Part shown: positions 1 through 12,339 of the stretch, one piece after another
How positions within the stretch are numbered: the first letter of the stretch is position 1
Layout: each line of letters begins with the position of its first letter
Source: Merluccius polli
Lineage: Eukaryota; Chordata; Actinopteri; Gadiformes; Merlucciidae
Direction: 5' to 3'
NCBI GenBank assembly: GCA_030340625.1
Contig: JAOPHQ010000905.1
Location: 45,001-109,000, forward strand
DNA: 64,000 nucleotides
The notes under the pieces: model-generated
What the model was told of the DNA's origin: nothing
What the model saw: only the letters and a program-made list of their open reading frames with translations
Database searches by the model: none
Program-made: the position numbers and the translations under genes

Positions 1-145
1 CTCCACCAAGGAAGGTAAGCGCCGCGGAACGACGCCCCCAGTGGCGCCCTAATGCACGGGCTTACCTGGGCTTCAGCCCGGGGCCTCGGCCAATCAGGGG
101 CCTCTTAAAAAATATATATTTAAAAAAAGATGATAATCTATGCCC

Positions 146-163
146 ACCACTAGTATATATACA

Positions 164-218
<55 letters not shown>
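146..218. repeat. (AT)n microsatellite
   Basis: An almost uninterrupted TA dinucleotide run that starts as interrupted AT-rich sequence near 146 and becomes pure from about 165. No gene lies nearby. Confidence 0.95.
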
Positions 219-224
<6 letters not shown>

Positions 225-1189
225 CAGTATAAATCAACCATTTAACAGGGTAGACCTGAAAAACCCCTTGTGAAGTGTAAGTGAACCACCGGTTTCAACT
301 CAAATTTGAACACTGAGATTTAAAAAAAAATGCATTTTGGGCTAAGAGCTCTAGGAAGGAGGTCAGACGTGTGTGTGTGTTATCCCCATGGCAACAACCC
401 ATGCCAAACTTGTGATCCTTTTTTTTTGTACTGTTGTTGTGTATGAGCGTTATAATGAGCGACGTTGTATATGAAATGTGCCACACAGCATTATATTATT
501 ATATATTATTATACTATATAGAATAAGTGTCCGAGAAGCTTAAAGGTCTCATTCCGCGAGAAACAGTTTAATAGTCTTGTTTTTGTTGAAATACTATAGG
601 TCTCACCGAGTTGCATGTGCGTGCTGCGCGTGAAAACGTTCTTCTACCCCCATTGCCTGTATTTGGCAATGAAAGAACAGAGAAAAAAACACTGAGAAAA
701 ATCAGCAGATGAGAAAAGCCCCACGGATTGACGTCAGTCCGTGAATTAGTATTCATGGCCTCGCCTCCGCTACCGCCCACCGAAAGTCAGGAAGTAGCAG
801 GACTGTGCAACAGCACAGTCGCGATTCTCGACTCGTCTCGCACTAGTTGAATATGGAGCGGAAAAATCCTCACTGCGCACTGGAGGTAGCGTCACAGTGC
901 TGTTAGCCAACCAGAGGCGAGTTCATTAGCATGTCATGCATATTCATGATGAGAGGCGAAATCGTGTCGTTCGCCCCCCCCCCCCCCCCCACCTCCCCCA
1001 CCAAACTAAAACAGCATGAAACAGGCGCGGCAGAGCATTTTTTTTAACCAAAACCGGTACTGAGGGTATTTATTAACACTACAGACCACCGCAAAATTAA
1101 TGAAAAAACGATGAGATGAGACCTTTAACTCTCTCAGAGTTAAACAGAGGAGAATATTTACAAACTGGTTGACAAAAACAGGATTTAAG

Positions 1190-1193
<4 letters not shown>
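219..1193. other. No gene seen
   Basis: Unremarkable AT-rich DNA with short ORFs that lack recognisable domains. The only notable item is a run of 17 C at 974-990. Confidence 0.6.
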
Positions 1194-1234
<41 letters not shown>

Positions 1235-1296
1235 AAAGGGATGGGGGGAGGACAGAGTGAAAGTGAAGCAGAGAGAGAAAGAACTAAACAGAAAGG

Positions 1297-1327
<31 letters not shown>
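1194..1327. repeat. (GA)n microsatellite, two blocks
   Basis: Two pure GA blocks at 1194-1232 and 1299-1327 flank imperfect purine-rich sequence. On the minus strand they give serine/leucine-rich open frames, which are low-complexity translation and not genes. Confidence 0.95.
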
Positions 1328-1332
<5 letters not shown>

Positions 1333-1377
1333 CAGGGCCAGTGGAGTGAGTATTGAAACATTGATGTGTTGGCAAAC

Positions 1378-1446
1378 GTGTACGCCTGTGCATGAGCGTG
1401 CACGCCTGTGCATGAGCGCGCACGCCTGTGCATGAGCGTGCACGTT
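1378..1446. repeat. 20-bp minisatellite, about 3 copies
   Basis: Three successive copies of a unit built around TGTGCATGAGCGTGCACGCC, with one base change in the middle copy. The unit holds the palindrome GTGCAC. Confidence 0.85.
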
Positions 1447-2019
1447 TCCACAAGCAGAGTAGTCTGCTCCCTCTGCTTTTTAGTCACTTCTGCTTGTATT
1501 GGTGAAGGCTGGAAAGGTGGCCTGCATTGAAATATTAACAAAACAAACCCACTCGCTCGTGATGAATCTTACATTATATTAATTATAATTTCATAAATAA
1601 TAATTTCCTTCCGCATCTAACCAGAATGCATGGCTCCCTGTGTATCTGCGCTAGACAATAACGAAGGTTTCAAGGCGAGATCACCGAGCAGAGGAACCAA
1701 AGCATTTCCAGTCCATCTGTGGGGGAAGCGTGTCACATGATTAATTCTGCCTCTGTGTGACATCTCCGCCGTTCATCTCCCTGATGATGACAGCTGCCAC
1801 CGGTTTTTCTCCTCTTCTGTTTGTTTTCTTGTCACACGCGACTGAGGGGAGAGTGGAGCGATACACGCCGCCTGAAAAAGAAACAGGCCTTCAGCACTTG
1901 AAGAGCTCCTGCGTCCTGATTGGTTGGTTTGCTGGGTCGTCGACAGGAAACCCAGTGGGGAGCCATCTTGAGAAACCTCCTGGAGACTTGGCAGGAGCGA
2001 CGGTTTCTACTACAGAGCA
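1447..2019. other. No gene seen
   Basis: Unique-looking sequence between microsatellites and the satellite. A 102-codon plus-strand frame at 1757-2065 runs into the satellite and shows no domain. Confidence 0.55.
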
Positions 2020-4518
2020 CTACCACAGCATAGCATTACTATGGTGTAGCATTGTAGCTCCATAGCATTACCGCTACATATCACTACTGTGCATAGCTCT
2101 ACCACAGCATAGCATTACTATGGTGTAGCATTGTAGCTCCATAGCATTACCGCTACATATCACTACTGTGCATAGCTCTACCACAGCATAGCATTACTAT
2201 GGTGTAGCATTATAGCTCCATAGCATTACCGCTACATATCACTATACTGTGCATAGCTCTACCACAGCATAGCATTGCTATGGTGTAGCATTATAGCTCC
2301 ATAGCATTACCGCTACATATCACTACTGTGCATAGCTCTACCACAGCATAGCATTACTATGGTGTAGCATTATAGCTCCATAGCATTACCGCTACATATC
2401 ACTATACTGTGCATAGCTCTACCACAGCATAGCATTGCTATGGTGTAGCATTATAGCTCCATAGCATTACCGCTACATATCACTACTGTGCATAGCTCTA
2501 CCACGGCATAGCATTGCTATGGTGTAGCATTATAGCTCCATAGCATTACCGCTACATATCACTACTGTGCATAGCTCTACCACAGCATAGCATTACTATG
2601 GTGTAGCATTGTAGCTCCATAGCATTACCGCTACATATCACTACTGTGCATAGCTCTACCACAGCATAGCATTACTATGGTGTAGCATTATAGCTCCATA
2701 GCATTACCGCTACATATCACTATACTGTGCATAGCTCTACCACAGCATAGCATTGCTATGGTGTAGCATTATAGCTCCATAGCATTACGGCTACATATCA
2801 CTGCTGTGCATAGCTCTACCACAGCATAGCATTACTATGGTGTAGCATTATAGCTCCATAGCATTACCGCTACATATCACTATACTGTGCATAGCTCTAC
2901 CACAGCATAGCATTGCTATGGTGTAGCATTATAGCTCCATAGCATTACCGCTACATATCACTACTGTGCATAGCTCTACCACGGCATAGCATTGCTATGG
3001 TGTAGCATTATAGCTCCATAGCATTACCGCTACATATCACTACTGTGCATAGCTCTACCACAGCATAGCATTACTATGGTGTAGCATTATAGCTCCATAG
3101 CATTACCGCTACATATCACTATACTGTGCATAGCTCTACCACAGCATAGCATTGCTATGGTGTAGCATTATAGCTCCATAGCATTACCGCTACATATCTC
3201 TACTGTGCATAGCTCTACCACAGCATAGCATTACTATGGTGTAGCATTATAGCTCCATAGCATTACCGCTACATATCACTACTGTGCATAGCTCTACCAC
3301 AGCATAGCATTACTATGGTGTAGCATTATAGCTCCATAGCATTACCGCTACATATCACTATACTGTGCATAGCTCTACCACAGCATAGCATTGCTATGGT
3401 GTAGCATTATAGCTCCATAGCATTACCGCTACATATCACTACTGTGCATAGCTCTACCACAGCATAGCATTACTATGGCGTAGCATTATAGCTCCATAGC
3501 ATTACCGCTACATATCACTTCTGTGCATAGCTCTACCACAGCATAGCATTACTATGGTGTAGCATTACAGCTCCATAGCATTACGGCTACATATCACTGC
3601 TGTGCATAGCTCTACCACAGCATAGCATTACTATGGTGTAGCATTATAGCTCCATAGCATTACCGCTACATATCACTACTGTGCATAGCTCTACCACAGC
3701 ATAGCATTACTATGGTGTAGCATTATAGCTCCATAGCATTACCGCTACATATCACTATACTGTGCATAGCTCTACCACAGCATAGCATTGCTATGGTGTA
3801 GCATTATAGCTCCATAGCATTACCGCTACATATCACTACTGTGCATAGCTGTACCACAGCATAGCATTACTATGGCGTAGCATTATAGCTCCATAGCATT
3901 ACCGCTACATATCACTACTGTGCATAGCTCTACCATAGCATAGCATTACTATGGTGTAGCATTATAGCTCCATAGCATTACCGCTACATATCACTACTGT
4001 GCATAGCTCTACCACAGCATAGCATTGCTATGGTGTAGCATTATAGCTCCATAGCATTACCGCTACATATCACTTCTGTGCATAGCTCTACCACAGCATA
4101 GCATTACTATGGTGTAGCATTACAGCTCCATAGCATTACGGCTACATATCACTGCTGTGCATAGCTCTACCACAGCATAGCATTACTATGGTGTAGCATT
4201 ATAGCTCCATAGCATTACCGCTACATATCACTACTGTGCATAGCTCTACCACAGCATAGCATTACTATGGTGTAGCATTATAGCTCCATAGCATTACCGC
4301 TACATATCACTATACTGTGCATAGCTCTACCACAGCATAGCATTGCTATGGTGTAGCATTATAGCTCCATAGCATTACCGCTACATATCACTACTGTGCA
4401 TAGCTCTACCACAGCATAGCATTGCTATGGTGTAGCATTATAGCTCCATAGCATTACCGCTACATATCACTATACTGTGCATAGCTCTACCATAGCATAG
4501 CATTACTATGGTGTAGCA
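2020..4518. repeat. 79/81-bp satellite array, about 31 copies
   Basis: Head-to-tail repeats about 2.5 kb long. The unit contains TACCACAGCATAGCATTAC, then GGTGTAGCATTRTAGCTCC, then ACCGCTACATATCACTACTG. Successive copies of one point (2021 and 2100) give a 79-bp period. Copies reading CACTATACTG instead of CACTACTG are 81 bp. Both lengths are interspersed in a semi-regular order, which suggests a higher-order unit of two to four monomers. Each monomer can form a hairpin from CTATGG and CCATAG, extended to TGCTATGG/CCATAGCA in the G variants. The array decays at its right edge (4519-4660) into shorter AGCATTAGCACAGC repeats. Confidence 0.97.
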
Positions 4519-4917
4519 TTGCGATTGAAACGCATTACTATGGAGCTATAGCGCAGCAGACGCATTTCTACTTGGATAGTATTAGCGCTGCAAAGCATTA
4601 GAGCTGCATAGCATTAGCACAGCATAGCATTAGCACAGCAGAGCAGAGCAGGAGGCAGCACCAGCCAAGTTTCCCTACTACTACTACCAAAGATCTCGCT
4701 GGAAGGCAGAGTAAGATGAAGTGAAGCTACATCCATAGCTAGCTAGCGTAGCTACATCCATTATTCACCAGCTACTGGGCTGGGCATGAGCCTTGCAGCG
4801 CCTCCTCCACAGCGAGTCGCCGTGGAGACAAATGATGGATTATCGTTTTGGACGGCCAGCCCCTCATTGACCTGCAGCTTCTACCATGCTTCTGATCTCC
4901 ATCTCTCTCCATGAGCC
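4519..4917. other. Decayed satellite edge; no gene
   Basis: Contains degenerate short repeats of the AGCATTAGCACAGCA type up to about 4650, then a TAGCTAGC-rich stretch near 4735-4760. No coding signal. Confidence 0.6.
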
Positions 4918-5135
4918 ATGTCTCTCTCTCTCTCTCTCTCTCTCACCCCTCCCTCTGTCTCTCTCACCCCTCTCTTTCACCCCTCCCTCTATGTCTCTCT
5001 CTCTCTCTCTCTCACCCCTCCCTCTATGTCTCTCTCTCACCCTCTCTCTCTCACCCCTCCCTCTATGTCTCTCTCTCACCCCTCTCTTTCACCCCTCCCT
5101 CTATGTCTCTCTCTGTCTCTCTGTCTCTCCATGTC
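4918..5135. repeat. CT-rich microsatellite/minisatellite
   Basis: (CT)n blocks alternate with CACCCCTCCCTCTATGT units, giving a loose 20-40 bp repeat. Open frames over it on either strand are compositional. Confidence 0.93.
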
Positions 5136-6234
5136 TAGATGGGGAATAGCCATGGCAACTGAGGGTTTTGAAAACGTTGATGTATGATTGTCTCATGATC
5201 CAGGCGTCGCCCAACGCTTGGCTAAGTGGGAACGTGAAGCATGAGAGATGGAAAACTTTTGACACGTTTCAACATGTGACCATCGTCTCATCTCCCCTTG
5301 ACTTCATCCTCCTGCAGCCCCCTCCGCGCCTCGCGAGAGAAACCTACGTTGCTCCGAGACGACGAGGGCGACAGTGAAGATATTGCATTTTTAATTATTC
5401 ATTTAGATCATAACTGGATGATTAAATGGAGGGCTGTGAACGATTAGGAATGACAAAGAGCACCCTTAGCTCTTAGCTGCAATTTGTTTCTGTGCATGAT
5501 TTAAACACCCCTAGAGACCGGTCCCGCTGCAACAACTCCAAGGCAAATTACAAAAAAAACTGCTCATCTGCATGTGGATCTGGTTTAATTAGCAAATCTA
5601 GTCCAACACTCAAATTAGTATTCAAACTAATATTGATTGCTTTCATCCTGACTTATTAGTCTCTTTGGACAAAAGCCTCTTCTAAATGAAGAATGATGAA
5701 ATGTACCGGTACACCAATCTATCCTTGCTCCTAAAGGTTGCTCCTGAATGTTTCATCATGAGGAAAACTTCAGTTACAGCTGACAAGCCCTGAGGTCCCA
5801 TCTAATCCTGTGATGGATTTGTTGAATTTTGCGTCATCTGAGGAGCAGACGCAATACAAGTTTTTACTTCTCCTCTACAACACCCCAGATGCCCACTTCC
5901 TGTCCAAGTTGGACGGGCAAAAACTTTGAACAGGAAGATCCTCTTTAAGGAGCCATGACAGGAAGGAGATGGATGTTTTTATGGACTAACTGACTCTAAC
6001 AGTCTCTGATTTCCAGGGGTTTATTGATCTCCAACACCAAGATAAGTGTGTTTTAATGATAGCGCCCCCTAGGGACTCGGGAACTGAGGAACTGCTCAAA
6101 GCTTCTTTCTGGCCCAACGCTCCAGTTTGTGTTTGGAGCTCAGCTCTACTTGAATTTTGGTTTTACTGGATGCTACATAATACATTTTATCTACTGCTCA
6201 CATTTACTCATGCAATACTATATTCAGTACATTA
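5136..6234. other. No gene seen
   Basis: Ordinary intergenic-looking sequence. I see no repeat boundary, RNA gene or supported exon. Confidence 0.5.
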
Positions 6235-6360
6235 ATGGGACATTGTCTAGCGGTCAGGTTGCTTGACTCCCAGCTGAACGGTTCTGATATCAAACCCCAA
6301 TGTCTGCGCTCTAACTGTAGGCATCCCTAACTCCTACATGCTGATAAATGAATGAATCAC
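6235..6360 (+). repeat. tRNA-derived SINE-like fragment
   Basis: The stretch from 6246 has an A-box-like TCTAGCGGTCAGG followed about 35 bases later by a B-box-like GGTTCTGATATCAAACCCC, the spacing of a tRNA-type RNA polymerase III promoter. The tail after it has no tRNA 3' acceptor, so it is more likely a degenerate SINE head than a tRNA gene. Family not identified. Confidence 0.4.
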
Positions 6361-6787
6361 AAAATAATAAATCATAAAAAATCACTAAATCATGTTGGAA
6401 TACTATACACAATCCTCTGTTTGCTAACTCATAACACAGATATCTTTTAGTTCACTAGACGAAGTTGAGGACTCATTTGGTACTGAACAGACATTGACGA
6501 CTTGACAGTAACAACAGCACAGATGTTAAAATGGCCTTTCTGCGATCCAGGTCTGTCTTTGATGGACTGCTGTACCGCTGGTGAAGGACAGCCCTCCATC
6601 AATCTCTCCACCAACGTCCCCCCCCCCCACCAGAGAGGAACACACACAGAGGTTCATCATTGTGAGAAAGATAGTAAAACACTGACAAACTGGACCTTCC
6701 CTCCTGCTTGCTTCACCGCTTCCAAATGTCAATCTGTCTGACATTCAACTGCTGACATTCAGGGCTATGACCTAATTTGCTCTGTAA

Positions 6788-7050
6788 ATGGTAAATGGAC
6801 TGCATTTATATATATATATATATATTAGCCTTTCTCAGAGGTATGACCATCACAGCGCTACAATTACTGCCTCACATTCACCCATTCATACACTCATTCA
6901 TCCTCCGACGGCGGGTCAGCCATGCGAGGCGACAGCCGGCTCGCCGGGAGCAGTTAGGGTGAGGTGTCTTGCTCAGGGACACCTCGGCACTTAGCTAGGA
7001 GTAGCCGGGAATCGAACTAGCAACCTTCCGGTTACTAGGCAACCCGGGGT
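6788..7050 (-). repeat. tRNA-derived SINE copy, minus strand
   Basis: Read on the minus strand, the element starts near 7050 with a B-box match AGTTCGATTCC inside CTAGTTCGATTCCCGGC. It continues through GAGCAAGACACCTCACCC and ends at the 6788 side with ATTTACCATTTACAG. This organisation (tRNA head, conserved middle, tail ending CCATTTACCATTTAC) matches a SINE type abundant in teleosts whose tail resembles L2/CR1-type LINE 3' ends. Family recognition is from memory. An AT tract (6806-6826) has expanded in the tail. Confidence 0.6.
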
Positions 7051-7757
7051 GTGTGGATGTTTGATATTTGCTGTTCCCCGGTCCAGTGAACACCTCAAGG
7101 TCATTAGGAAGGTTGAATTAGGGTTAATATACGCCACAACAAGCCTCTCTCTCTCTTTCCTTATCCTTAAACTTATTTGTATTCCAATTATTCTGACTGG
7201 ACAAGAATAACTTCCGGACATCAGATTGACTTCCATTAAAACATCCAGCAATTAATTGCAGGATGCAATCTTTCCGGGCGTTTATAAACGGATGTTACAG
7301 AGGTAACTTCCAGTGGATTAATCCATGAAGGAGACAGGGGCTGACTGGTGGAGTGTGACCCCGCTTAATTATGTTTTGGGATGAGGTGATGAGCAGAGAT
7401 GATATTGTCACTCATAATTCAATGATTGTTGTTTCCTTTATCTAGCAGAGTGAGTTATAGGAACCCTAGCAACTGTGAATGTCCTCTCTTACCCACAACA
7501 GCTAATCTGCTAAATGTAACCCATGTAATTTAACAGTGGTAGTAGGCTACAGCAGGTTGAGGCTACGTCATGCATGCTGGTAGAAGTGGTAAATATATTT
7601 TATGAGTGTCTACTACTCGGTTTTTAAATTACAATATTGAAAACATGACTTATAGGGCTGCAAGTGACAGCCCTATAAAGCAGACATCTGCACACTTAGT
7701 GAAGTAAATGCACTACTACCACAAGTTCCCAAACCTATTAGCCCTAAACCTTCACAA

Positions 7758-7763
<6 letters not shown>
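7051..7763. other. No gene seen
   Basis: No open frame with a recognisable domain and no clear repeat termini. Confidence 0.5.

Positions 7764-7830
<67 letters not shown>
7764..7830. repeat. (AT)n microsatellite
   Basis: A pure AT run of about 67 bases. Confidence 0.97.
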
Positions 7831-7833
<3 letters not shown>

Positions 7834-8743
7834 ATTTCTCTCATTTCAAATTTATATATCTAGTAGCCTACCACTCACAATCACGCTTTCACAAAGTTAA
7901 ACAGAGACAGTTTGAAGACAAAATTATCTTTTCACTTTCTAGCTAGCTCATGCTTGATTCCCTCAGTGACAGAGATAACGAGTTAATGGCTTCTATGTAT
8001 TTTAAAATACAAATTACATGTATTTTAATGAATGTATTTGTATTTTGTATCTAGATACATTTCAATGTATGTTTGCCCATGTCTGCATGTCTGCATGTCC
8101 ACTTCCCTGCCGACTGCAGGAGCGGCGGTGGTCTACTGGGGGAAGCTGCCTGCCTTCAGTAGCTGTAGAGGAATAGGAGCTCATCCTTTATTCACCTCCA
8201 ACACAAATGCTCCCCCATGCGCTGATTTCAAATGGCTACTCTCTTCTCTTCTCTACCTCCTCACCTCCTCGTCTTCACATGCGGTCCCTAAACTCCTTGT
8301 GGCTCTGCTCCGGGTCATCGGCTCCTGGTCCTGCTTGGGGCCAGGGGCCTCCATGGTCTTTAGCACAGGGGCCCCAGAAGGGACACATAGCGTAGACCTT
8401 TGACCACAAAAGGTCTGGGAAACCACAAGTCCGGGGAAGAGGCCTATACTTCAATTCATTAACTTCCATGTCTATATATGAAAACCCATGAAGCCCTTAC
8501 CAGGTGCCGCTGCTGTTTTCAGATAAGGGACGTTTATACACAGCCTCAAACATGCATAGTGCTTTAATAACAAGGATAATCATTAACAATCATTACACAA
8601 CAAAATAAAAGACTGATGATTTAAAGATAAATGTAAAATAAAAGTATAAGAAGATTGCTCCAGATATGTGGTGCATAAAAGTCTTGAGTCCGTGTGGAGT
8701 CCTGTTGTGTGGTTGTGCGTTAAACTAATGCATTAAACGTATA
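7831..8743. other. No gene seen
   Basis: A 123-codon plus-strand frame at 8032-8403 has no domain, no conserved motif and no splice context that I can defend. Otherwise featureless. Confidence 0.5.
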
Positions 8744-9600
8744 CAGTGCTTTTCAAGGTACTCAAAGATGCTTTACAGTGACACACAAGGTAAAATCATT
8801 AAGGTGTATCGAACGACGAGGAAGTAGTTAAACTAGAGGAGACAGGAAAAGGGAGGGAGGGGAGGGGAGAGGAGAGGAGGAAAGGAGGGTAACTGACGAA
8901 CGACTGATTGAAGATGGGTTTTGAGGGCCTGTTTGAATGACTGCAGGGTGTTAGCCTGTAGGATGCGGTTCCTGAGGAAGGGTTCGGCAAATGATTGGCC
9001 CTTTCACCCCCAGGTCTGGAGCTTGGTCCTGGGGGGTTTTAGAGACCTGACAAGACCTGAGGCACCGGGTATAGGGCCCGGTTATTTATGACTTTGTAGG
9101 TGAATAGTGAATTTTAAGTGAATCCTGTATTTCCCCCGGGAGCCAGTGTATGTTGTAAAGGATAAAGGTGATGTGATCTTGGCAAGGATGATTCGGACCT
9201 GGGTGGAGAGGGTGACAGTTGAGCCATAGAAAGTTTGGGTGTCGATGATGAGGATTTCAGCTATATTGCAGTTGAGTTTGAGGAAGTTCATTTGCATCCA
9301 GGTCAGCAAGGCAGGTGGTGAGGGTTGGAGTGGGTGGCATAGGTAATGGTGTTGGAGGAGAGGCAGAGTCGAGTGTCATCAGCCGAGGGAGTAATGAAGG
9401 CGTGTGAGGAGGAGGAGGGAACGGTTGATGGTATCGATGTCATTTTCAGTACGGTGGTTTCTGTGCGGTGTTAGGTTATTATTAGGGTATTAGAGTCGAG
9501 GTGGGATTTAAGTCGAGCAGCGACAACTCGCTCGTGGATTTTTGTCAGAAAGGGGAGGTTGGAGATGGGCCGGTAGTCCAGGTGTAAAGTCCAGGTTTCT
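8744..9600. repeat. Probable degenerate dispersed repeat
   Basis: The block opens with CAGTGCTTTTCAAGGTACTC and contains phrases such as GGGAGCCAGTGTATG, TGATGTGATCTTGG and GAGGAAGTTCATTTGC. I associate these with a dispersed teleost repeat, but I cannot name the family or place its ends. It is degenerate, with no usable coding frame. Confidence 0.35.
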
Positions 9601-9865
9601 TACATGTTATTTATATTGGTGATGAGTGGGGAGAGTGCACAGGTTGAGGACTTCATGCTCGTGATTATTGAGGGGTTAGGGTTAACTGAAGGATGTAAAT
9701 GAGTGGTTTGGGAGTAGTGGGGAGTTGGGTTGAGGGCCAGGGAGAGTGGGGGGGGAAGAGGAAGCAGCCAGCTGATTGTGGATGGGGTCAATTTGTTTTT
9801 ACGGAAAATGTATAGAAATGAAATCGAAATGGAGTCCAAACACTTTACAAACACATTTACCGAAC

Positions 9866-10180
9866 ACATTACCTGGTGTAGCTGGTATGTTAGCATGTAC
9901 AGCTGCTACATTACCTGGTGAAGCTGCTACATTACCTGGTGTAGCTGGTATGTTAGCTTGTAAAGCTGCTAGATTACCTGGTGAAGCTGCTACATTACCT
10001 GGTGAAGCTAGTATGTTAGCTTGTAAAGCTGCTAGATTACCTGGTGAAGCTGCTACATTACCTGGTGTAGCTGGTATGTTAGCTTGTAAAGCTGCTACAT
10101 TACCTGGTGTAGCTAGTATGTTAGCTTGTAAAGCTGCTACATTACCTGGTGAAGCTGCTACCTTAGCTGGTGGGGCAGGA
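9866..10180. repeat. 21-bp minisatellite, 15 copies
   Basis: Exactly 15 units of 21 bp. Two unit types occur, one built on ACATTACCTGGTG and one on ATGTTAGCTTGTAAAGC, mostly in the order A-A-B, which gives a 63-bp higher-order period. Because 21 is a multiple of three, long frames stay open through it on both strands (9776-10237 plus, 9799-10410 minus). This openness follows from the period and does not show a gene. Confidence 0.95.
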
Positions 10181-10434
10181 TTGGTCATGCAGGTATGTAA
10201 CCACAAACATCTGTCAATGTCGCCATCGGGTAGGTAATGAACGTGTTCAGGCAGAACGTGACAAAAGATGCAGAACAGTTGAATTTGAGGCAAGATAAAA
10301 AGTCGAAGAATAAAGATAGTTAAATGCAAAAACTCGAAAAACGAAGATAATCTCAGGTGGAGAAGCGGCGGACAAACAACCCCAGCGTCCTCTCGCACAC
10401 CAGATGTCAATAGAGGACATTAGAGAACATCTTC

Positions 10435-10817
10435 AAGGAGAACTCCGGTGTAAACTGGTTCTGGGATGTTTAGTATGAGAACGAGTTCCAACGTTACCAT
10501 GGTGATTAAAGGAGAACTCCGGTGTAAACTGGTTCTGGGATGTTTAGTATGAGAACGAGTTCCAACGTTACCATGGTGATTAAAGGAGAACTCCGGTGTA
10601 AACTGGTTCTGGGATTTTTAGTATGAGAACGAGTTCCAACGTTCCATGGAGAGCAACAAAAAGCCGATACGACGCGAAGCTAAGTTCGCTGTTTTTAGCC
10701 GATTCTACCAAACTGCTATGGAACTTAGCTTCGCATCGGATCGGCTTTTTGTTGCTCTCCATGGTAACGTTGGAACTCGTTCTCATACTAAACATCCCAG
10801 AACCAGTTCTCCTTTAA
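10435..10817. mobile_element. Fold-back element with tandem left arms
   Basis: A left arm starting AAGGAGAACTCCGG occurs three times at a 74-bp period (10435, 10509, 10583). The third arm extends through ATGGAGAGCAACAAAAAGCC. Its inverted counterpart occupies about 10719-10817 and ends CCAGAACCAGTTCTCCTTTAA. The third left arm and the right arm thus make a long inverted repeat around a short spacer (about 10698-10718). TTAA lies at the outer edge on both sides. There is no coding capacity. It fits a fold-back or MITE-like DNA element whose left arm was amplified; superfamily not assigned. Confidence 0.7.
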
Positions 10818-11542
10818 ATCCAGTTTTTGGAGAAATCAGAACAGCATGTGCTTATTAGTGAACAGAGTTTAGGGCTAATGTGAACAGATTGAAATTGTAA
10901 TGCTAATGAAAATAATGTGTACTGCTACTGTTGAATGAATACATACTGTACCTTTAGGTGTGTGGCACAAGTAGAGGGGCAAGGAAAGTCTGCCCGCACC
11001 CTGGCACCAGAATAGATCTGGAGGTAATGAAGCTGCACTTAATCAGTTTTAATTAATGTCAAATTAATATTAATGGTGTTCTGTCACTCGTAATTTATTC
11101 ATATCACATTACAGGATATGACCTTATTTCATTTCCCACCACTATGTTTTAAATGAGGACATAATGGTGGGTAATTATTCCATTATAATGTCAGCATGAG
11201 GATCAAACCAACTGTTTTAGTTTGCATATAATATATTTGTTAATAAACTGAGTTATACTACTGATATCCAATCTCTGCATCTGTTTTTCTGTCATTCGTC
11301 TCGCTGCAGCTCTCTCCCTCCTCTCCCTCCGTCTCCTGGGAGAACGATATTTATACTATTTACAAAGTGTTTTTGTGTGACACACACTCAGCAACTGTTA
11401 ATGTTTCCTGTCTGATGAGGTGAAACCCAAGTAAAGATGCAGTAAACATGTTGTTGTTCATACAAAACGTATGAAGTCTTCCCTTGTTCTTCTTCTACCC
11501 TTCATGTTATTATGATTGACTGACTTATTGATTTGTTGGTTG

Positions 11543-11544
<2 letters not shown>
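10818..11544. other. No gene seen
   Basis: AT-rich sequence without recognisable elements. Confidence 0.5.

Positions 11545-11574
<30 letters not shown>
11545..11574. repeat. (ATTG)n microsatellite
   Basis: About seven ATTG units, with looser ATTG/TTGG sequence on both sides. Confidence 0.9.
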
Positions 11575-12339
11575 CTCGATTTATTGATTGATTGATAACA
11601 ATCTGTGGAGCAATCAAAGCAGTTGTTATCTGAAATAGATTAAATAAGGATGTTAAATAATGAATTATTCTCAGAGGAGAATATGTTTCTACTTTACTTC
11701 CTACCAGATTCGGCAAGAGGAGCACAGAGAGAAAGAGTGTCACTCTGATTGGCTGATCAACCATTATCGCCCAGCCAAGGCCAGACTGAGATTAATTGCG
11801 AAATGCAAACTTGAATGTTGGATGGTCTCACCAGGCTAGTAAACGCTAGCTATAAAACAGGGTCTGGTCAACCTGGTTGTGGCTACACTGGCTGCTGCAG
11901 GTGCTGAGGTGACACCTGTCTGTCTAAACACACACTGTGGGACAGTTAAGCTTCCTACCCACAAAGCGGCTTTTAAAGTCGGGCCGACTTTGGCAGTACC
12001 CACCACACGACTGGTCTGGACCATCAGTCCTCACATGGCGACTGGGACCAGCGGGGGGTCACACATGGCGACTCTACTTTCCCATTGCACCTTCTCTTCT
12101 CCTTCTCTAAACCCGCCAAATCTCGCGGGAACACAGCAACTCTCCAACACGCTTGGAGAACTTGTAATCAGTGAACGCACTCCCTATTGATCTCACATCC
12201 CACTCGCCGTTCTTGACTCTCGAATCTCATTGGCTGTTCCCAGGGTAATCGCCGATCTCAGTCTAAATGCCCCCCCGCACGCAAGTCGGTATCAAACTCT
12301 CTACAGTGGGGGGGGGCGGCGAAATCGCGTGCCTTGAGA
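11575..12339. other. No gene seen
   Basis: Moderately GC-rich with several 60-100 codon frames on both strands. None has a domain or a supported start. Confidence 0.45.

Noticed and set aside
2020..4518. CRISPR-like regular repeats
   Set aside because: There are no unique spacers; the whole 79/81-bp unit repeats, and the context is a eukaryotic genome.
6788..6994. 68-codon plus-strand frame as a small gene
   Set aside because: Lies entirely within the minus-strand SINE copy and its AT tract.
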